A stretch of DNA of 64,000 nucleotides from Microbacterium salsuginis (GCF_012524205.1 NZ_JABACI010000005.1:124001-188000); one strand, 5' to 3'; shown: positions 25,625-34,962, counted from the stretch's first letter. Made by a program: numbers and translations. The notes: a model not told the origin generated them from the letters alone.

Positions 25625-27355
25625 TCAGTCCTTCAGCGCGGTGCCGGCCACGCGGACATCCAGCGGGAAGTCGATGGGGAAGTCGCCGAACAGGATCCGT
25701 CCGGCGGTGGCCGCAGCATCCGTCACCGCCTGCGCAGCGGACTCGGCATGCTCGGCCGGCGCATGGACGATGACCTCGTCGTGGAGGAAGAAGGCGAGAT
25801 GCGCCCGCCGCTCGAACACCGGGCCGGAGCGGTGGGCGGCCCGGGCCGCGGGGACGGGTTCCACGGCGCTCAACCGGGCGCGCAGGTCGGCCATCCAGGC
25901 CAGCGCCCACTCGGCCGCCGTGCCCTGGACGACGAAGTTGCGCGTGAATCTGCCGCGATCGCGAGCCCATCGGCGCGCTCTGGTCTCATCCGCACCGGAT
26001 GCCTCGGCCTCCGTCGCGCGTGACTGCGCCACCGACCACTCGGCCGAGGGCGGCGGTGATGTGCGGCCGAGCCACGTGGAGACCAGACCGCCGTCCTCCC
26101 CGATGCGCGCCGCGTCGTCGACGAGGCCCATCGCACGCGGGTAGGCGCGCCGCAGTCGGGGCACGAGCCGACCGGACTCCCCCGTCGTCGCCCCGTACAT
26201 CGCGCCGAGAAGCGCGATCTTCGCCTCCTGCCGCGTCGCGACCGCTCCGCTGTCGACGATGCCGGCGTAGAGGTCCCGACCGCGGGCCGCACCGGCGAGG
26301 GCGTGATCCCCCGACATCGCCGCGAGCACGCGTGGCTCGAGCTGGGCGACGTCGGCGACGACGAGCCGCCAGCCCGGGTCGGCGCGCACGGCCTCGCGCA
26401 GCTGACGTGGCAGCTGCAGCGCGCCGCCGCCGGATGAGGCCCATCGGCCGGTCACGACACCCCCCGGCACGAAAACCGGCCGGAACCTGCCGTCCTGCAC
26501 CCATTCGTCGAGCCAGGACCACCCGTTCGCCGAGAGCAGCCGCGAGAGCTTCTTGTACTCCAGGAGCGGCTCGATGACGGGATGCCGCTGCTCGGCCAGT
26601 TCCCAGCGGCTCGTGGACTCGACGAGCACGCCGACGCGATGGAGCGCGCGCAGCAGTTTCGGCTGCGAGTCGAGGCTCGCGGCCGGATCGCCGAGAGCAG
26701 CACGGACGCGCGCAGCGGCCGCCGCGAGGAGTTCGGGCTGACCGCCGCCGCTGCGACGCCCGCCCAGCATCTCCGTGAGGATTCGGTCGTGCTCGGCCGC
26801 ATCCCACGGCAGGCCCGCCGCGCGCATCTCCACGGCGATCAGTGCTCCTGCCGATTCTGCGGCGATGAGCAGGCGGAGCCGTCCCGGGTCGCTGCTGTCC
26901 GCGATCGCCAGGCGTTGCCGAGCGAACTCCGCGAGAGCGGAGTCCACATCCGAGGGGGTTCCTGCCGAAGGCCCGGAATCCTCGAGGTCGAACAGCACCG
27001 GCGCCAGGGCATCCGGTTCGACGTACGGCACCGCGTCCCAGCCGACGGACCCGCGGACCGCCGCATCCGGCTGCACGAGCGCGGACCCGCGGAGGATCGC
27101 ATGACTCAGACGCAGGTCGTGACAGCGTGCCACTCGCACGCCGTGGTCGAGGAGGCCGCCGTACCACTGAGGGGTGTCGTTCCAGACCCACCGCGGGGAC
27201 GAGGACGATTCCTCGCCCGCGATCCACTCGGCGAATCCGGATGCCGCGATCCGGCGCCGGTCAGTCTCACGGCCGGTCGCGTCCAGACCGGCGGCGACCA
27301 CATCGTCGCCGCTGCGTCCGAGGACGATCCATGCAGGCGGGTCAGCGGCGCCCAC
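25625..27355 (-). CDS. DNA polymerase I-like protein (family A), proofreading domain degenerate
   Basis: 576 residues with a C-terminal family A polymerase domain. Motif A reads VVADVAQLEPRVLA (DYSQIELR in PolI, catalytic Asp kept), motif B RQEAKIALLGAMYGATTG (Arg, Lys and Tyr kept), and motif C FFLHDEVIVH (His-Asp-Glu kept). The N-terminal 200 residues occupy the place of the 3'-5' exonuclease, but I cannot find its DxE, and no 5' nuclease domain is present. This type is usually annotated 'bifunctional 3'-5' exonuclease/DNA polymerase' in actinobacteria and occurs in addition to PolA. Repair synthesis is plausible. It starts at GTG seven bases after the zinc-ribbon gene and forms an operon with it. 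Confidence 0.85.
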   Translation of the reverse strand: MGAADPPAWIVLGRSGDDVVAAGLDATGRETDRRRIAASGFAEWIAGEESSSSPRWVWNDTPQWYGGLLDHGVRVARCHDLRLSHAILRGSALVQPDAAVRGSVGWDAVPYVEPDALAPVLFDLEDSGPSAGTPSDVDSALAEFARQRLAIADSSDPGRLRLLIAAESAGALIAVEMRAAGLPWDAAEHDRILTEMLGGRRSGGGQPELLAAAAARVRAALGDPAASLDSQPKLLRALHRVGVLVESTSRWELAEQRHPVIEPLLEYKKLSRLLSANGWSWLDEWVQDGRFRPVFVPGGVVTGRWASSGGGALQLPRQLREAVRADPGWRLVVADVAQLEPRVLAAMSGDHALAGAARGRDLYAGIVDSGAVATRQEAKIALLGAMYGATTGESGRLVPRLRRAYPRAMGLVDDAARIGEDGGLVSTWLGRTSPPPSAEWSVAQSRATEAEASGADETRARRWARDRGRFTRNFVVQGTAAEWALAWMADLRARLSAVEPVPAARAAHRSGPVFERRAHLAFFLHDEVIVHAPAEHAESAAQAVTDAAATAGRILFGDFPIDFPLDVRVAGTALKD

Positions 27356-27361
27356 GGTGTG

Positions 27362-28093
27362 TCACAGACCGGACTCCTCATCCCGGACGAGGATGCAGCC
27401 GCACTCGGGACACGTGACGACCGCGTCCTCAGCGGCGTGCCGCAGGGTGTTGAGGTCGCTTCCGGAGAGCACCATGTTGCAGCCTTCGCACGTGCGACGG
27501 CGCAGCAGAGCGGCTCCGGAACTGCGCACCGCGAGCTTCTCGTACAGCGCGAGCAGGTCGGCGGGCACGGTGCCGGCCACGGCGGACCGGTCGCGCGTGG
27601 CCGCGTCGAACGCCGCGGTGGCCTCCGCGACGGCTCGCTTGCCCTCGGCGCTGAGGTCGGCGCCCTCGGCGTTCGTCGCCGCGATGAGCGCCTCCTGCTC
27701 GGCGACGGCGGCGTCTGCCTCTTCGAGGCGTTCCATCACCACCAGCTCGGCATCCTCGAGGTCGCTCTTGCGCCGGGCGAGAGCCTCGAGCTCGCTCTGG
27801 AAGCCCTGCACCTCCTTGGAGTTGCTCGATGCGGCGAGCCGTTCGGCATCGCGAGCGGCGCGTGCGTCCACGACGGCCACATCGGACTCGATGCGCGACA
27901 GCTCGGTGCGCAGGTCGTCGCGCGTTCCGAGACGCACGCTCAGCTCCTGCGAGAGCTGCTGACGGCGCGCGAGCAGCTCCTGCACGCGAGACGCCTGCGG
28001 CGGGTTCTTGCGGGCGTGCTCGGCCTGGCGGATGCGCGCGTCGAGCTGCGCGAGATCGATGAGGCGGCGCTGGTCGGCGGGGCTGGCGTTCAC
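27362..28093 (-). CDS. Coiled-coil protein with C4 zinc ribbon
   Basis: 243 residues. Residues 10-190 are almost entirely heptad-like helix (long antiparallel coiled coil, including RSDLEDAELVVMERLEEADA). The C-terminus has CEGCNMVLSGSDLN and, 22 residues later, CPECGCILVR, forming a four-cysteine zinc ribbon. This is the architecture of the CT398/HP0958-like family, conserved next to actinobacterial polymerase or RNase H genes; some members act as chaperones or RNA-binding proteins, but the role here is unknown. The GTG start is six bases after a TAGGTT element. Confidence 0.85.
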   Translation of the reverse strand: MNASPADQRRLIDLAQLDARIRQAEHARKNPPQASRVQELLARRQQLSQELSVRLGTRDDLRTELSRIESDVAVVDARAARDAERLAASSNSKEVQGFQSELEALARRKSDLEDAELVVMERLEEADAAVAEQEALIAATNAEGADLSAEGKRAVAEATAAFDAATRDRSAVAGTVPADLLALYEKLAVRSSGAALLRRRTCEGCNMVLSGSDLNTLRHAAEDAVVTCPECGCILVRDEESGL

Positions 28094-28099
28094 GGACCC

Positions 28100-28105
28100 A
28101 ACCTA
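28100..28105 (-). promoter_or_regulatory. -10 element TAGGTT, leaderless start
   Basis: On the minus strand TAGGTT is followed by GGGTCC and GTG 28093. Confidence 0.5.
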
Positions 28106-28180
28106 CCGCGGGGCGTCGACGCCGCGATGCTGCCCCGGGAGGTCTGCCCGTGGGATCAGCCACGCGGTGGGTATGGAGAC

Positions 28181-29041
28181 TCAGAATTCGTGGGCCAGGA
28201 AGTCCTCAGGATCGGAAGCAGAACCGGTGGTGAAGAAGATCCGCGACTCGTCTCCCGGCGCCGAGGGATCGTAGAGAACCGTCACCGGCGCCCCGACTGG
28301 CGGCACCTCCGTCGTCCGGTATCTCACGACGCGCTTCACCCAGCGATCAGTACCGCTGAGATCCGTGAAGGTCACCGTCAGGCTGAAGATCATCTGCGAT
28401 GCCTCGCTCGAGGGCACCGTGGACTCGGTGACCGAGCCCTGCACGCGACGGCCCGAGACGATGAGGCGCGACACCAGCTCCCGCCGCCGCGTCGCCCGTC
28501 GCCGCCCGCCGATCCCCAGCAGGAAGAACAGCACCGCGAACAGCGCGAACAGTGCCGGCAGCCACCATTGGGCGGAATAGAAGATCCAGGCACCCATCCC
28601 CCACGGCTCGTGCTCGCCGAAGGTCGGATCGATCTGCATCCCGACTTGATCCGGCGCCGTCCAAGACAGGCAGCCGATCCACACGCCGCCCGCCAGCCCC
28701 ACCGTCAGAAGGGTGAGCGGCCCCACTCCGGCGAATCGCATCCTGTCCCCGGTGTAGCGGTGATTCCACGTGGAGTAGAGCCACCAGGAGAAGATCGACG
28801 CGACGATGCCGATCGGCAGCCAGACGAACGGCGAGCTCATCTGCGATTCCCATGTCGAGAAGACGCTGTTGAGCTCCATCAATCGGAAGGTGTCGAGGAG
28901 GCCCGCGAAACCGAACCCGGCGACCGCGCCCGTCGCGATGATCAGGATTCCGGAGAACACGGCGGCGACGGCCGCTCCGGTGGTGCCGCGGTGCCGCTCG
29001 AAGCGTTCGCGGCGGGCTGCGGCCGGATCGACAGTGCTCAC
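28181..29041 (-). CDS. DUF3592-like multi-pass membrane protein
   Basis: 286 residues from GTG 29041, set by a TATGCT seven bases upstream. Four hydrophobic segments are visible: about 22-45 (VFSGILIIATGAVAGFGF), 70-90, 105-125 (GPLTLLTVGLAGGVWIG) and 155-178 (PALFALFAVLFFLLGIG). A basic stretch follows and then a cytoplasmic beta-rich domain of about 95 residues (VTFTDLSGTDRWVKRVVRYRT, VGAPVTVLYDPSAPGDESRI). That last motif, 'G-x-V-x-V-x-YDPxxP', is the signature of DUF3592-type proteins. Function is unknown. It is a single gene between the zinc-ribbon operon and the ECF sigma gene. Confidence 0.65.
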   Translation of the reverse strand: MSTVDPAAARRERFERHRGTTGAAVAAVFSGILIIATGAVAGFGFAGLLDTFRLMELNSVFSTWESQMSSPFVWLPIGIVASIFSWWLYSTWNHRYTGDRMRFAGVGPLTLLTVGLAGGVWIGCLSWTAPDQVGMQIDPTFGEHEPWGMGAWIFYSAQWWLPALFALFAVLFFLLGIGGRRRATRRRELVSRLIVSGRRVQGSVTESTVPSSEASQMIFSLTVTFTDLSGTDRWVKRVVRYRTTEVPPVGAPVTVLYDPSAPGDESRIFFTTGSASDPEDFLAHEF

Positions 29042-29048
29042 GGCGCAC

Positions 29049-29054
29049 AGCATA
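29049..29054 (-). promoter_or_regulatory. -10 element TATGCT, leaderless start
   Basis: On the minus strand TATGCT is followed by seven bases and GTG 29041. Confidence 0.5.
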
Positions 29055-29215
29055 ACGGGACGGTCCCCCGGGTGATGCGCGCCGGTGGATCCGCACGGGC
29101 ACCGGCTCCGGTGCCGTGCTCTGTCGATCGCGGGGTCTGAGCGGCGTTGCCCGAGAGGGCCATCGGCGAGACGAGTGGCGTGCCTCGTGCAGCCGTTCCC
29201 CCTCCGGCGACGTGT

Positions 29216-30139
29216 CTAGTCCCAGGCTCCGAGCTTGACGGGGTTTCTCATCGCCCAGACGTGCTGGATCCTGCCCGCGTGGTGGCTGAGGCTAATGACC
29301 GCGAGCGTGTGACCTGCGCCGGTGGCGACCAGGCCGAGTTCGCCGTTGACCAGCGCTACCCGGACTGTGAGGTCGGGCTGCCGTTCGTAGACGCCGAGGA
29401 AGAACCTCGCAACCGCATCGGCACCGGCGAGAGGTTCGATCGCGGCGGAGACGATGCCGCCGCCGTCGGTGATCGCGGTGGCATCAGGGTCCAGCAGGGT
29501 GACGAGGGCGGCGAGGTCTCCGCTCTCCCATGCGTTCTTGAAGGCGCGGACTACGGCGGCGTGCTCCGAGGGTGAGACCGCAGTACTGCGTGCACCGTGC
29601 ACGCGGCGACGCGCGGACGAGGCGAGTTGCCGGCAGGCCTCCGGCGTGCGTCCGACGACCTCGGCGATCTCGGGGAAGGTGTAGCGGAACACGTCGTGGA
29701 GGATGAACGCGACGCGCTCGGCCGGGGTCATGGATTCCAGCACGATCAGCAGTGCCATCGAGACCGACTCGTCCAGACTCACCCGGTCGGCGGGATCGCC
29801 GGGGTGGTTGCCATGGTGACTGGTCCAGGTGCCGGGGGTCGGCACTGGCTCTGGGAGCCACTCTCCGACGTACTGCTCGCGGCGGGCGCGGGCGGTGGTG
29901 AGCATGTCGAGACCGATGCGGCTGGCGGTCTTGATGAGCCATGCCCGCGGGGAGTCGATGTGACGACGCTCGGCGTCACTCAGCCGGTACCAGCGGATGT
30001 ACGTCTCCTGCACAGCGTCCTCGGCATCGGCGAGTGAGCCCAGCAGACGGTATGACAGTCCGAGGAGCACCCTGCGCTCACGGATGGCCTCGCGGAGGCC
30101 GGGCGGCTCGCTCGGGCCCCGATCAGTGGGGACGATCAC
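29216..30139 (-). CDS. ECF41-type RNA polymerase sigma factor with SnoaL-like C-terminal domain
   Basis: 307 residues from GTG 30139, preceded by GAAGGAAG at good spacing; the open frame continues upstream without signal. Region 2 (LLGLSYRLLGSLADAEDAVQETYIRWY) and region 4 (LESMTPAERVAFILHDVF and FPEIAEVVGRTPEACRQLASSARRRV) are intact. The ECF41 hallmarks follow: WLPEP in the linker, TDGGG in the SnoaL-like domain, and RNPVKL near the C-terminus (NPDKL in most members). In this group the C-terminal domain replaces an anti-sigma factor and modulates activity. Known members control an adjacent oxidoreductase or decarboxylase gene. Here the divergent neighbour is a monooxygenase gene with a matching promoter. 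Confidence 0.9.
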   Translation of the reverse strand: MIVPTDRGPSEPPGLREAIRERRVLLGLSYRLLGSLADAEDAVQETYIRWYRLSDAERRHIDSPRAWLIKTASRIGLDMLTTARARREQYVGEWLPEPVPTPGTWTSHHGNHPGDPADRVSLDESVSMALLIVLESMTPAERVAFILHDVFRYTFPEIAEVVGRTPEACRQLASSARRRVHGARSTAVSPSEHAAVVRAFKNAWESGDLAALVTLLDPDATAITDGGGIVSAAIEPLAGADAVARFFLGVYERQPDLTVRVALVNGELGLVATGAGHTLAVISLSHHAGRIQHVWAMRNPVKLGAWD

Positions 30140-30180
30140 GGTCTTCCTTCGTCTGCGTGTCGGTGGTCCAGCGCCTGCTC

Positions 30181-30207
30181 CCTCACAGTTCGGGGTGCTG
30201 TCTCGTC
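30181..30207 (+). promoter_or_regulatory. Predicted ECF41-dependent promoter of the monooxygenase gene
   Basis: CCTCACA, sixteen bases, then CGTC. The known ECF41 target is TGTCACA-N16-CGTC, so five of seven -35 bases, the exact spacer and the complete -10 match. It points toward the monooxygenase gene, with a leader of about 90 bases. Confidence 0.6.
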
Positions 30208-30306
30208 TCATCGTTGGAGCACGCGCTGGCATGCTCCCCGGCCGGACGCGCATCTGCGCGCCGGGCGCGAATCCGAATCGCAAGAACCATGAGAGGAAGT
30301 CCGGAC

Positions 30307-30609
30307 ATGTCCAGTCCCGTCACATTCATCAATGTCATCGACGTCGACCCTTCCCAGCAGCAGGAGGTGATCGACATCCTGCAGGAAGGAACCGAGAACG
30401 TCATCTCCCGGCGGCCGGGGTTCGTCTCGGCCACGATCCTCGCCAGCGCGGATGGGAGCCGCGTCATCAACGTCGCCCGCTGGGACAGCGCCGACGACGT
30501 GAAGGCGACGCAGGCCGACCCCGTGGCCGCGGAATACGCCAAGCGCACCGCCGCCATCGCGACGCCCGGCCCGGGCATCTACACGGCCGTGTCTGAGTTC
30601 GGCGCCTGA
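30307..30609 (+). CDS. Antibiotic biosynthesis monooxygenase (ABM) domain protein
   Basis: 100 residues, a single ABM ferredoxin-like fold: VTFINVIDVDPSQQQEVIDIL, then RRPGFVSATILASADGSRVINVARWDSADDVKA, ending TAAIATPGPGIYTAVSEF. GAGAGGAAG lies just before ATG 30307. Such small dimeric proteins oxidise quinone-like aromatic substrates or degrade haem; the haem-binding Asn-x-Trp set of IsdG is not evident. Divergent from the ECF41 sigma gene and preceded by a promoter of the matching type, so probably its target. The usual ECF41 partner is a carboxymuconolactone decarboxylase or oxidoreductase. Confidence 0.82.
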   Translation: MSSPVTFINVIDVDPSQQQEVIDILQEGTENVISRRPGFVSATILASADGSRVINVARWDSADDVKATQADPVAAEYAKRTAAIATPGPGIYTAVSEFGA

Positions 30610-30688
30610 TCCGGCTCGATCCGGTGGGCGAGAAGGTCTGAGACCTCGCTCACCGGATCGCGGATCTCGAAGCACAGTCGCGATCGGG

Positions 30689-30761
30689 TGGGCCCTGCCG
30701 GGATCGAACCGACGACATCCACGGTGTAAACGTGGCGCTCTACCAGCTGAGCTAAAGGCCC
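30689..30761 (-). tRNA. tRNA-Val (anticodon UAC)
   Basis: On the minus strand GGGCCTT pairs with AGGGCCC as acceptor stem (one G-U), the D-arm is AGCTCAGCTGGTAGAGC, the anticodon stem CCACG/CGTGG encloses TTTACAC with anticodon TAC, and the T-arm has GGTTCGATCCC. All cloverleaf elements are present; CCA is not encoded. Confidence 0.95.
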
Positions 30762-30806
30762 TCGCCGGCCAGTCTACGAGGTGCGTCCGTCAGCCCTCGA
30801 ACTCGG

Positions 30807-30812
30807 TAGGCT
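30807..30812 (+). promoter_or_regulatory. Candidate -10 element TAGGCT upstream of aceE
   Basis: TAGGCT lies 91 bases before the aceE GTG. No clear -35 is seen. It would give a leader of about 85 bases with GAAAGG before the start. Confidence 0.35.
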
Positions 30813-30903
30813 GGCAGATGGTGCGTTGTGCACGGCTGACAAAGCCTGCGCCGCTCCGGTAGCGATTACCTGGCACGATCTGCCAGACGACGAAAGGTCA
30901 TCT

Positions 30904-33633
30904 GTGACTGTCAACGATCAGGATCCGTACTCGCAGGAACCCCTCGACAGCGATCCCGATGAGACCTCCGAGTGGCAGGAATCCCTGCAGCAGCTCGTGC
31001 AGGCGAAGGGCCACGGTCGTGGCCGCGAGATCATGCTGAGCCTGCTGCAGACCTCGCACGAACTGCAGCTGAACGTGCCGCAGGTTCCCACCACCGACTA
31101 CATCAACACCATCGCGCCCGACAACGAGCCGGAGTTCCCCGGCGACGAAGAGCTCGAGCGGCGCTACCGCCGGTGGATCCGGTGGAACGCCGCGCTCACG
31201 GTCCACCGCGCGCAGCGCCCGGGGATCGGGGTCGGCGGGCACATCTCGACGTACGCCTCGTCGGCGTCGCTCTACGAAGTCGGCTTCAACCACTTCTTCC
31301 GGGGCCTGGACGACCCGAACGGCGGCGACCAGATCTTCATCCAGGGGCACGCCTCCCCGGGCATCTACGCCCGTTCGTTCCTCGAGGGACGACTCACAGA
31401 GACGCAGCTCGACGGCTTCCGTCAGGAGAAGTCGAAGGCGCCCGACGGCCTGCCGTCGTACCCGCACCCGCGGCTCATGCCCGAGTACTGGCAGTTCCCG
31501 ACGGTGTCGATGGGACTCGGCCCGATCAACGCCATCTACCAGGCGATGACGAACAAGTACCTCACCAACCGCGGCATCAAGGACCTCTCGAACTCGCGCG
31601 TGTGGGCCTTCCTCGGCGACGGCGAGATGGACGAGGTCGAGAGCCGCGGGCAGCTCCAGGTCGCTGCCAACGAAGGCCTGGACAATCTGACGTTCGTCGT
31701 CAACTGCAACCTGCAGCGCCTGGACGGCCCCGTCCGCGGCAACGGCAAGATCATCCAGGAGCTCGAGAGCTTCTTCCGCGGCGCAGGCTGGAACGTCATC
31801 AAGGTCGTCTGGGGCAGCGGCTGGGACGAGCTGCTGTCGAAGGATGTCGACGGCGCCCTCGTGCACCTGATGAACACGACTCCCGACGGCGACTTCCAGA
31901 CCTACCGTGCCGAGGACGGCGCCTTCATCCGCGAGCACTTCTTCGGGCGCGACGAGCGCACCGCCGCGCTCGTGAAGGACTGGTCCGACGAGGACATCTG
32001 GGGCAACCTGCGCCGCGGCGGCCTCGACTATCGCAAGGTGTACGCCGCGTACAAGGCCGCGACCGAGCACAAGGGCCAGCCCACGGTCATCCTCGCCAAG
32101 ACGATCAAGGGCTATGGCCTGGGTCATCACTTCGAGGGCCGCAACGCGACCCACCAGATGAAGAAGATGACGCTGCAGGACCTCAAGTACTTCCGCGACT
32201 CGATGCGCATCCCGATCACGGACGCGCAGCTCGACGAGAACCCGTACCAGCCGCCGTACTACAACCCCGGTCCGCAGGACGAGACGATCCAGTACATGCT
32301 GGAGCGCCGTCGCGAGCTCGGCGGGTTCCTGCCCGAGCGCCGTACGCACCACGTCGGTCTTCAGCTGCCGGGTGACGAGGCGTACGCGCTGCCCAAGAAG
32401 GGCTCGGGCACGCAGGAGATCGCCACGACCATGGCATTCGTGCGGCTCCTGAAGGACCTGCTGCGGGCCAAGGACTTCGGGCACCGAATCGTGCCGATCA
32501 TCCCCGACGAGGCGCGCACGTTCGGCATGGACGCGTACTTCCCGACGGCGAAGATCTACAACCCCCACGGCCAGAACTACACCTCGGTCGACCGGGAGCT
32601 CCTCCTCGCGTACAAGGAGAGCCCGCAGGGCCAGATCATGCACGTGGGCATCAACGAGGCTGGCGCCGTCGCGGCGTTCACCGCCACTGGCACGTCGTAC
32701 TCCACGCACGGCGAGCCGCTCATCCCCGTGTACGTGTTCTACTCGATGTTCGGCTTCCAGCGCACCGGCGACGCCCAGTGGGCGGCGGGCGACCAGATGG
32801 CGCGAGGCTTCATCATCGGCGCGACCGCCGGCCGCACCACGCTGACCGGCGAAGGCCTGCAGCACGCGGACGGACACTCCCAGCTGCTCGCGTCCACGAA
32901 CCCCGCGACGGTGTCGTACGACCCCGCGTACGGCTACGAGATCGCGCACATCGTCCGGGCCGGCATCGAGCGCATGTACGGCGGCAACCACCCCGACCCG
33001 AACGTCATGTACTACCTCACGGTGTACAACGAGCCCCTCGTGCAGCCGGCCGAGCCGGAGGGCGTGGACGTGGACGGCATCGTCCGCGGCATCCACCGCA
33101 TCTCGTCGCCCGAGGGCGAGGGGCCGCGCGCTCAGATCCTCGCGTCGGGTGTCGGCGTGCCGTGGGCTCTCGAGGCGCAGCAGCTGCTGCGCGACGACTG
33201 GGGCGTGCAGGCCGATGTGTGGTCGGTCACCTCGTGGACCGAGCTGCGCCGCGACGGCCTCGCCGCCGACGAGCACAACTTCCTCCACCCGGAGGCGGAG
33301 CCGAAGACGGCGTACATCACGCAGAAGCTGAAGGACACCCCGGGACCCGTCGTCGCGGTGAGCGACTTCATGCACGCGGTGCAGGACCAGATCCGGCCGT
33401 GGGTGGAGCACCGCTTCGTGACGCTCGGCGCCGACGGCTTCGGCTTCTCGGACACCCGCGCGGCCGCGCGTCGGTTCTTCAAGATCGACGGCCCGTCGGT
33501 CGTCGTGCGCACCCTCCAGGCCCTGGCTGCGGACGGCATCGTCGATCGCGGTCTCGCGGCTCAGGCGATCGAGAAGTACCGGCTGCACGATGTGACCGCG
33601 GGAACGAGCGGGAACGCCGGCGGCGAGAGCTGA
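30904..33633 (+). CDS. aceE: Pyruvate dehydrogenase E1 component, homodimeric type
   Basis: 909 residues from GTG 30904, with GAAAGG upstream; the frame extends further upstream but without signal or family similarity. The thiamine-diphosphate-binding region [32 protein letters not shown] is complete. [23 protein letters not shown] and the later [26 protein letters not shown] are typical of homodimeric E1. It decarboxylates pyruvate and passes the acetyl group to the lipoyl domains of E2 (13.6-15.4 kb here). The regulator gene follows eight bases later, so aceE is transcriptionally joined to the fatty acid synthesis cluster that consumes its product. Confidence 0.97.
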   Translation: MTVNDQDPYSQEPLDSDPDETSEWQESLQQLVQAKGHGRGREIMLSLLQTSHELQLNVPQVPTTDYINTIAPDNEPEFPGDEELERRYRRWIRWNAALTVHRAQRPGIGVGGHISTYASSASLYEVGFNHFFRGLDDPNGGDQIFIQGHASPGIYARSFLEGRLTETQLDGFRQEKSKAPDGLPSYPHPRLMPEYWQFPTVSMGLGPINAIYQAMTNKYLTNRGIKDLSNSRVWAFLGDGEMDEVESRGQLQVAANEGLDNLTFVVNCNLQRLDGPVRGNGKIIQELESFFRGAGWNVIKVVWGSGWDELLSKDVDGALVHLMNTTPDGDFQTYRAEDGAFIREHFFGRDERTAALVKDWSDEDIWGNLRRGGLDYRKVYAAYKAATEHKGQPTVILAKTIKGYGLGHHFEGRNATHQMKKMTLQDLKYFRDSMRIPITDAQLDENPYQPPYYNPGPQDETIQYMLERRRELGGFLPERRTHHVGLQLPGDEAYALPKKGSGTQEIATTMAFVRLLKDLLRAKDFGHRIVPIIPDEARTFGMDAYFPTAKIYNPHGQNYTSVDRELLLAYKESPQGQIMHVGINEAGAVAAFTATGTSYSTHGEPLIPVYVFYSMFGFQRTGDAQWAAGDQMARGFIIGATAGRTTLTGEGLQHADGHSQLLASTNPATVSYDPAYGYEIAHIVRAGIERMYGGNHPDPNVMYYLTVYNEPLVQPAEPEGVDVDGIVRGIHRISSPEGEGPRAQILASGVGVPWALEAQQLLRDDWGVQADVWSVTSWTELRRDGLAADEHNFLHPEAEPKTAYITQKLKDTPGPVVAVSDFMHAVQDQIRPWVEHRFVTLGADGFGFSDTRAAARRFFKIDGPSVVVRTLQALAADGIVDRGLAAQAIEKYRLHDVTAGTSGNAGGES

Positions 33634-33641
33634 TCCGCCCC

Positions 33642-34859
33642 ATGCCCTCGACCGCAGCGATGGACAAGGACGATACGCTCGCGTGGCTGCGCCGCATCTC
33701 GGGCGACATCGCGACCGTCACCATCAAGCGGCTCGAAGACACCCTGCCCTGGTATGCCGAGATGCCACCGGCCCGGCGCTCCGCCGTCGGGCTGGTGGCA
33801 CAGGCCGGCATCACGTCGTTCATCCAGTGGTACGACGATCCCGGATCGACGCCGTGGATCGCGTCCGACATCTTCGCCGCCGCGCCCCGCGAACTCCTGC
33901 GCAGCGTCAGCCTGCAGCAGACGCTGCAGCTGATCCGCGTGACCGTCGAGGTCACCGAGGAGCGGGTCGCGGGCCGCGGTGAGCATCTGCGCGAGGCGAT
34001 CCTTCTCTACTCGCGCGAAGTCGCCTTCGCGGCTGCCGATGTCTACGCCCGCGCCGCCGAGGCGCGCGGGTTGTGGGATGCCCGGCTCGAGGCGCTCGTC
34101 GTCGACTCCATCCTCACCGGCGAGGCCGATGAGGAGCTGCCCAGCCGCATCGCCGCCCTCGGCTGGCATGGCCACGGCGAAGTCGCGGTGCTGGTCGGTA
34201 CCACTCCGCCCCAGTTCGACGTCGACCAGCTGCGCCGCACCGCCCGCAAGCTCGGTGTCGATGTTCTGATCGGCGTCCAGGGCTCTCGCCTGGTCCTCGT
34301 GCTCGGCCGGGCCGAGCTCTCGGCACGGCCCGACGAGCCCGACACCGACCTGCCGTTCGGCGAGATCGCGAGGCGGCTCGAGCCCGGATTCGGCGGCGGA
34401 TACCTCGTCCTCGGTCCGACCGTGCCGGCACTGGTCGACGCCGGTCAGAGCGCGCGCGGGGCTCTCGCGGGTTTTGCGGTGGCGCGCGCATGGCGTCATG
34501 CTCCGCGCCCCGTCGAAGCCGACGACCTGCTGCCGGAGCGAGCGCTGGCCGGGGATCCGCTGGCCAAGCAGACGCTCGTGGAGCGCATCTACCGCCCGCT
34601 GCAGTCGCACAGCGCCGACCTGGTGGCCACGCTGTGGGCTTATCTCGACAACGGGCGTTCCCTCGAGGCGACCGCCCGCGAGCTGTTCGTGCACCCCAAC
34701 ACCGTGCGCTACCGGCTCAAGCGCGTGTCGGAGGTCATCGGCTGGGACGCGACCGGACCGCGCGAAGCGCTGATCCTGCAGACGGCGCTGATCCTGGGAT
34801 CGATCGGAACGGATGCCACCCGGCGGCGCCCGACGCCGACCCGACGCGGCACCTCCTGA
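33642..34859 (+). CDS. fasR: PucR/CdaR-type transcriptional regulator, FasR-like activator of fatty acid synthesis
   Basis: 405 residues. The C-terminal 60 residues are the PucR-type helix-turn-helix: LVATLWAYLDNGRSLEATARELFVHPNTVRYRLKRVSEVIG. The upstream part is an all-helical sensor domain plus a GGDEF-like region without catalytic residues. Position between aceE and fabD is that of FasR, the activator of the fab operon described in Streptomyces, which supports this name. The start ATG is eight bases after the aceE stop. The binding target, if conserved, should be in the 100-base gap before fabD, where I cannot assign an operator. Confidence 0.85.
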   Translation: MPSTAAMDKDDTLAWLRRISGDIATVTIKRLEDTLPWYAEMPPARRSAVGLVAQAGITSFIQWYDDPGSTPWIASDIFAAAPRELLRSVSLQQTLQLIRVTVEVTEERVAGRGEHLREAILLYSREVAFAAADVYARAAEARGLWDARLEALVVDSILTGEADEELPSRIAALGWHGHGEVAVLVGTTPPQFDVDQLRRTARKLGVDVLIGVQGSRLVLVLGRAELSARPDEPDTDLPFGEIARRLEPGFGGGYLVLGPTVPALVDAGQSARGALAGFAVARAWRHAPRPVEADDLLPERALAGDPLAKQTLVERIYRPLQSHSADLVATLWAYLDNGRSLEATARELFVHPNTVRYRLKRVSEVIGWDATGPREALILQTALILGSIGTDATRRRPTPTRRGTS

Positions 34860-34962
34860 CGCAGGATCGCCCGCGCCGTGTGTACGGCACGCACAAAGCC
34901 TTCCGGCATTCTTGTGACGATACCGCCAGAACCCGCCCCGTGATCATTGACAGGATGGAACA

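Noticed and set aside
1-28000. GGATGCC as a strand-polar (KOPS-like) sequence
   Set aside because: Both orientations are about equally frequent on the plus strand by eye, so polarity is not supported.
26582-29140. 852-codon open frame across three minus-strand genes
   Set aside because: Crosses the polymerase, zinc-ribbon and membrane protein genes, all with clear domains on the other strand.
29216-30283. Longer form of the ECF41 sigma factor starting at ATG 30283
   Set aside because: The extra 48 residues are Arg/Pro-rich, overlap the divergent promoter and have no ribosome binding site; GTG 30139 has one.
30781-30903. Upstream extension of aceE
   Set aside because: In-frame but without family similarity or initiation signal; it also contains the candidate promoter.
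30898-33588. 896-codon open frame opposite aceE
   Set aside because: Shadow of the AceE coding sequence, low complexity.
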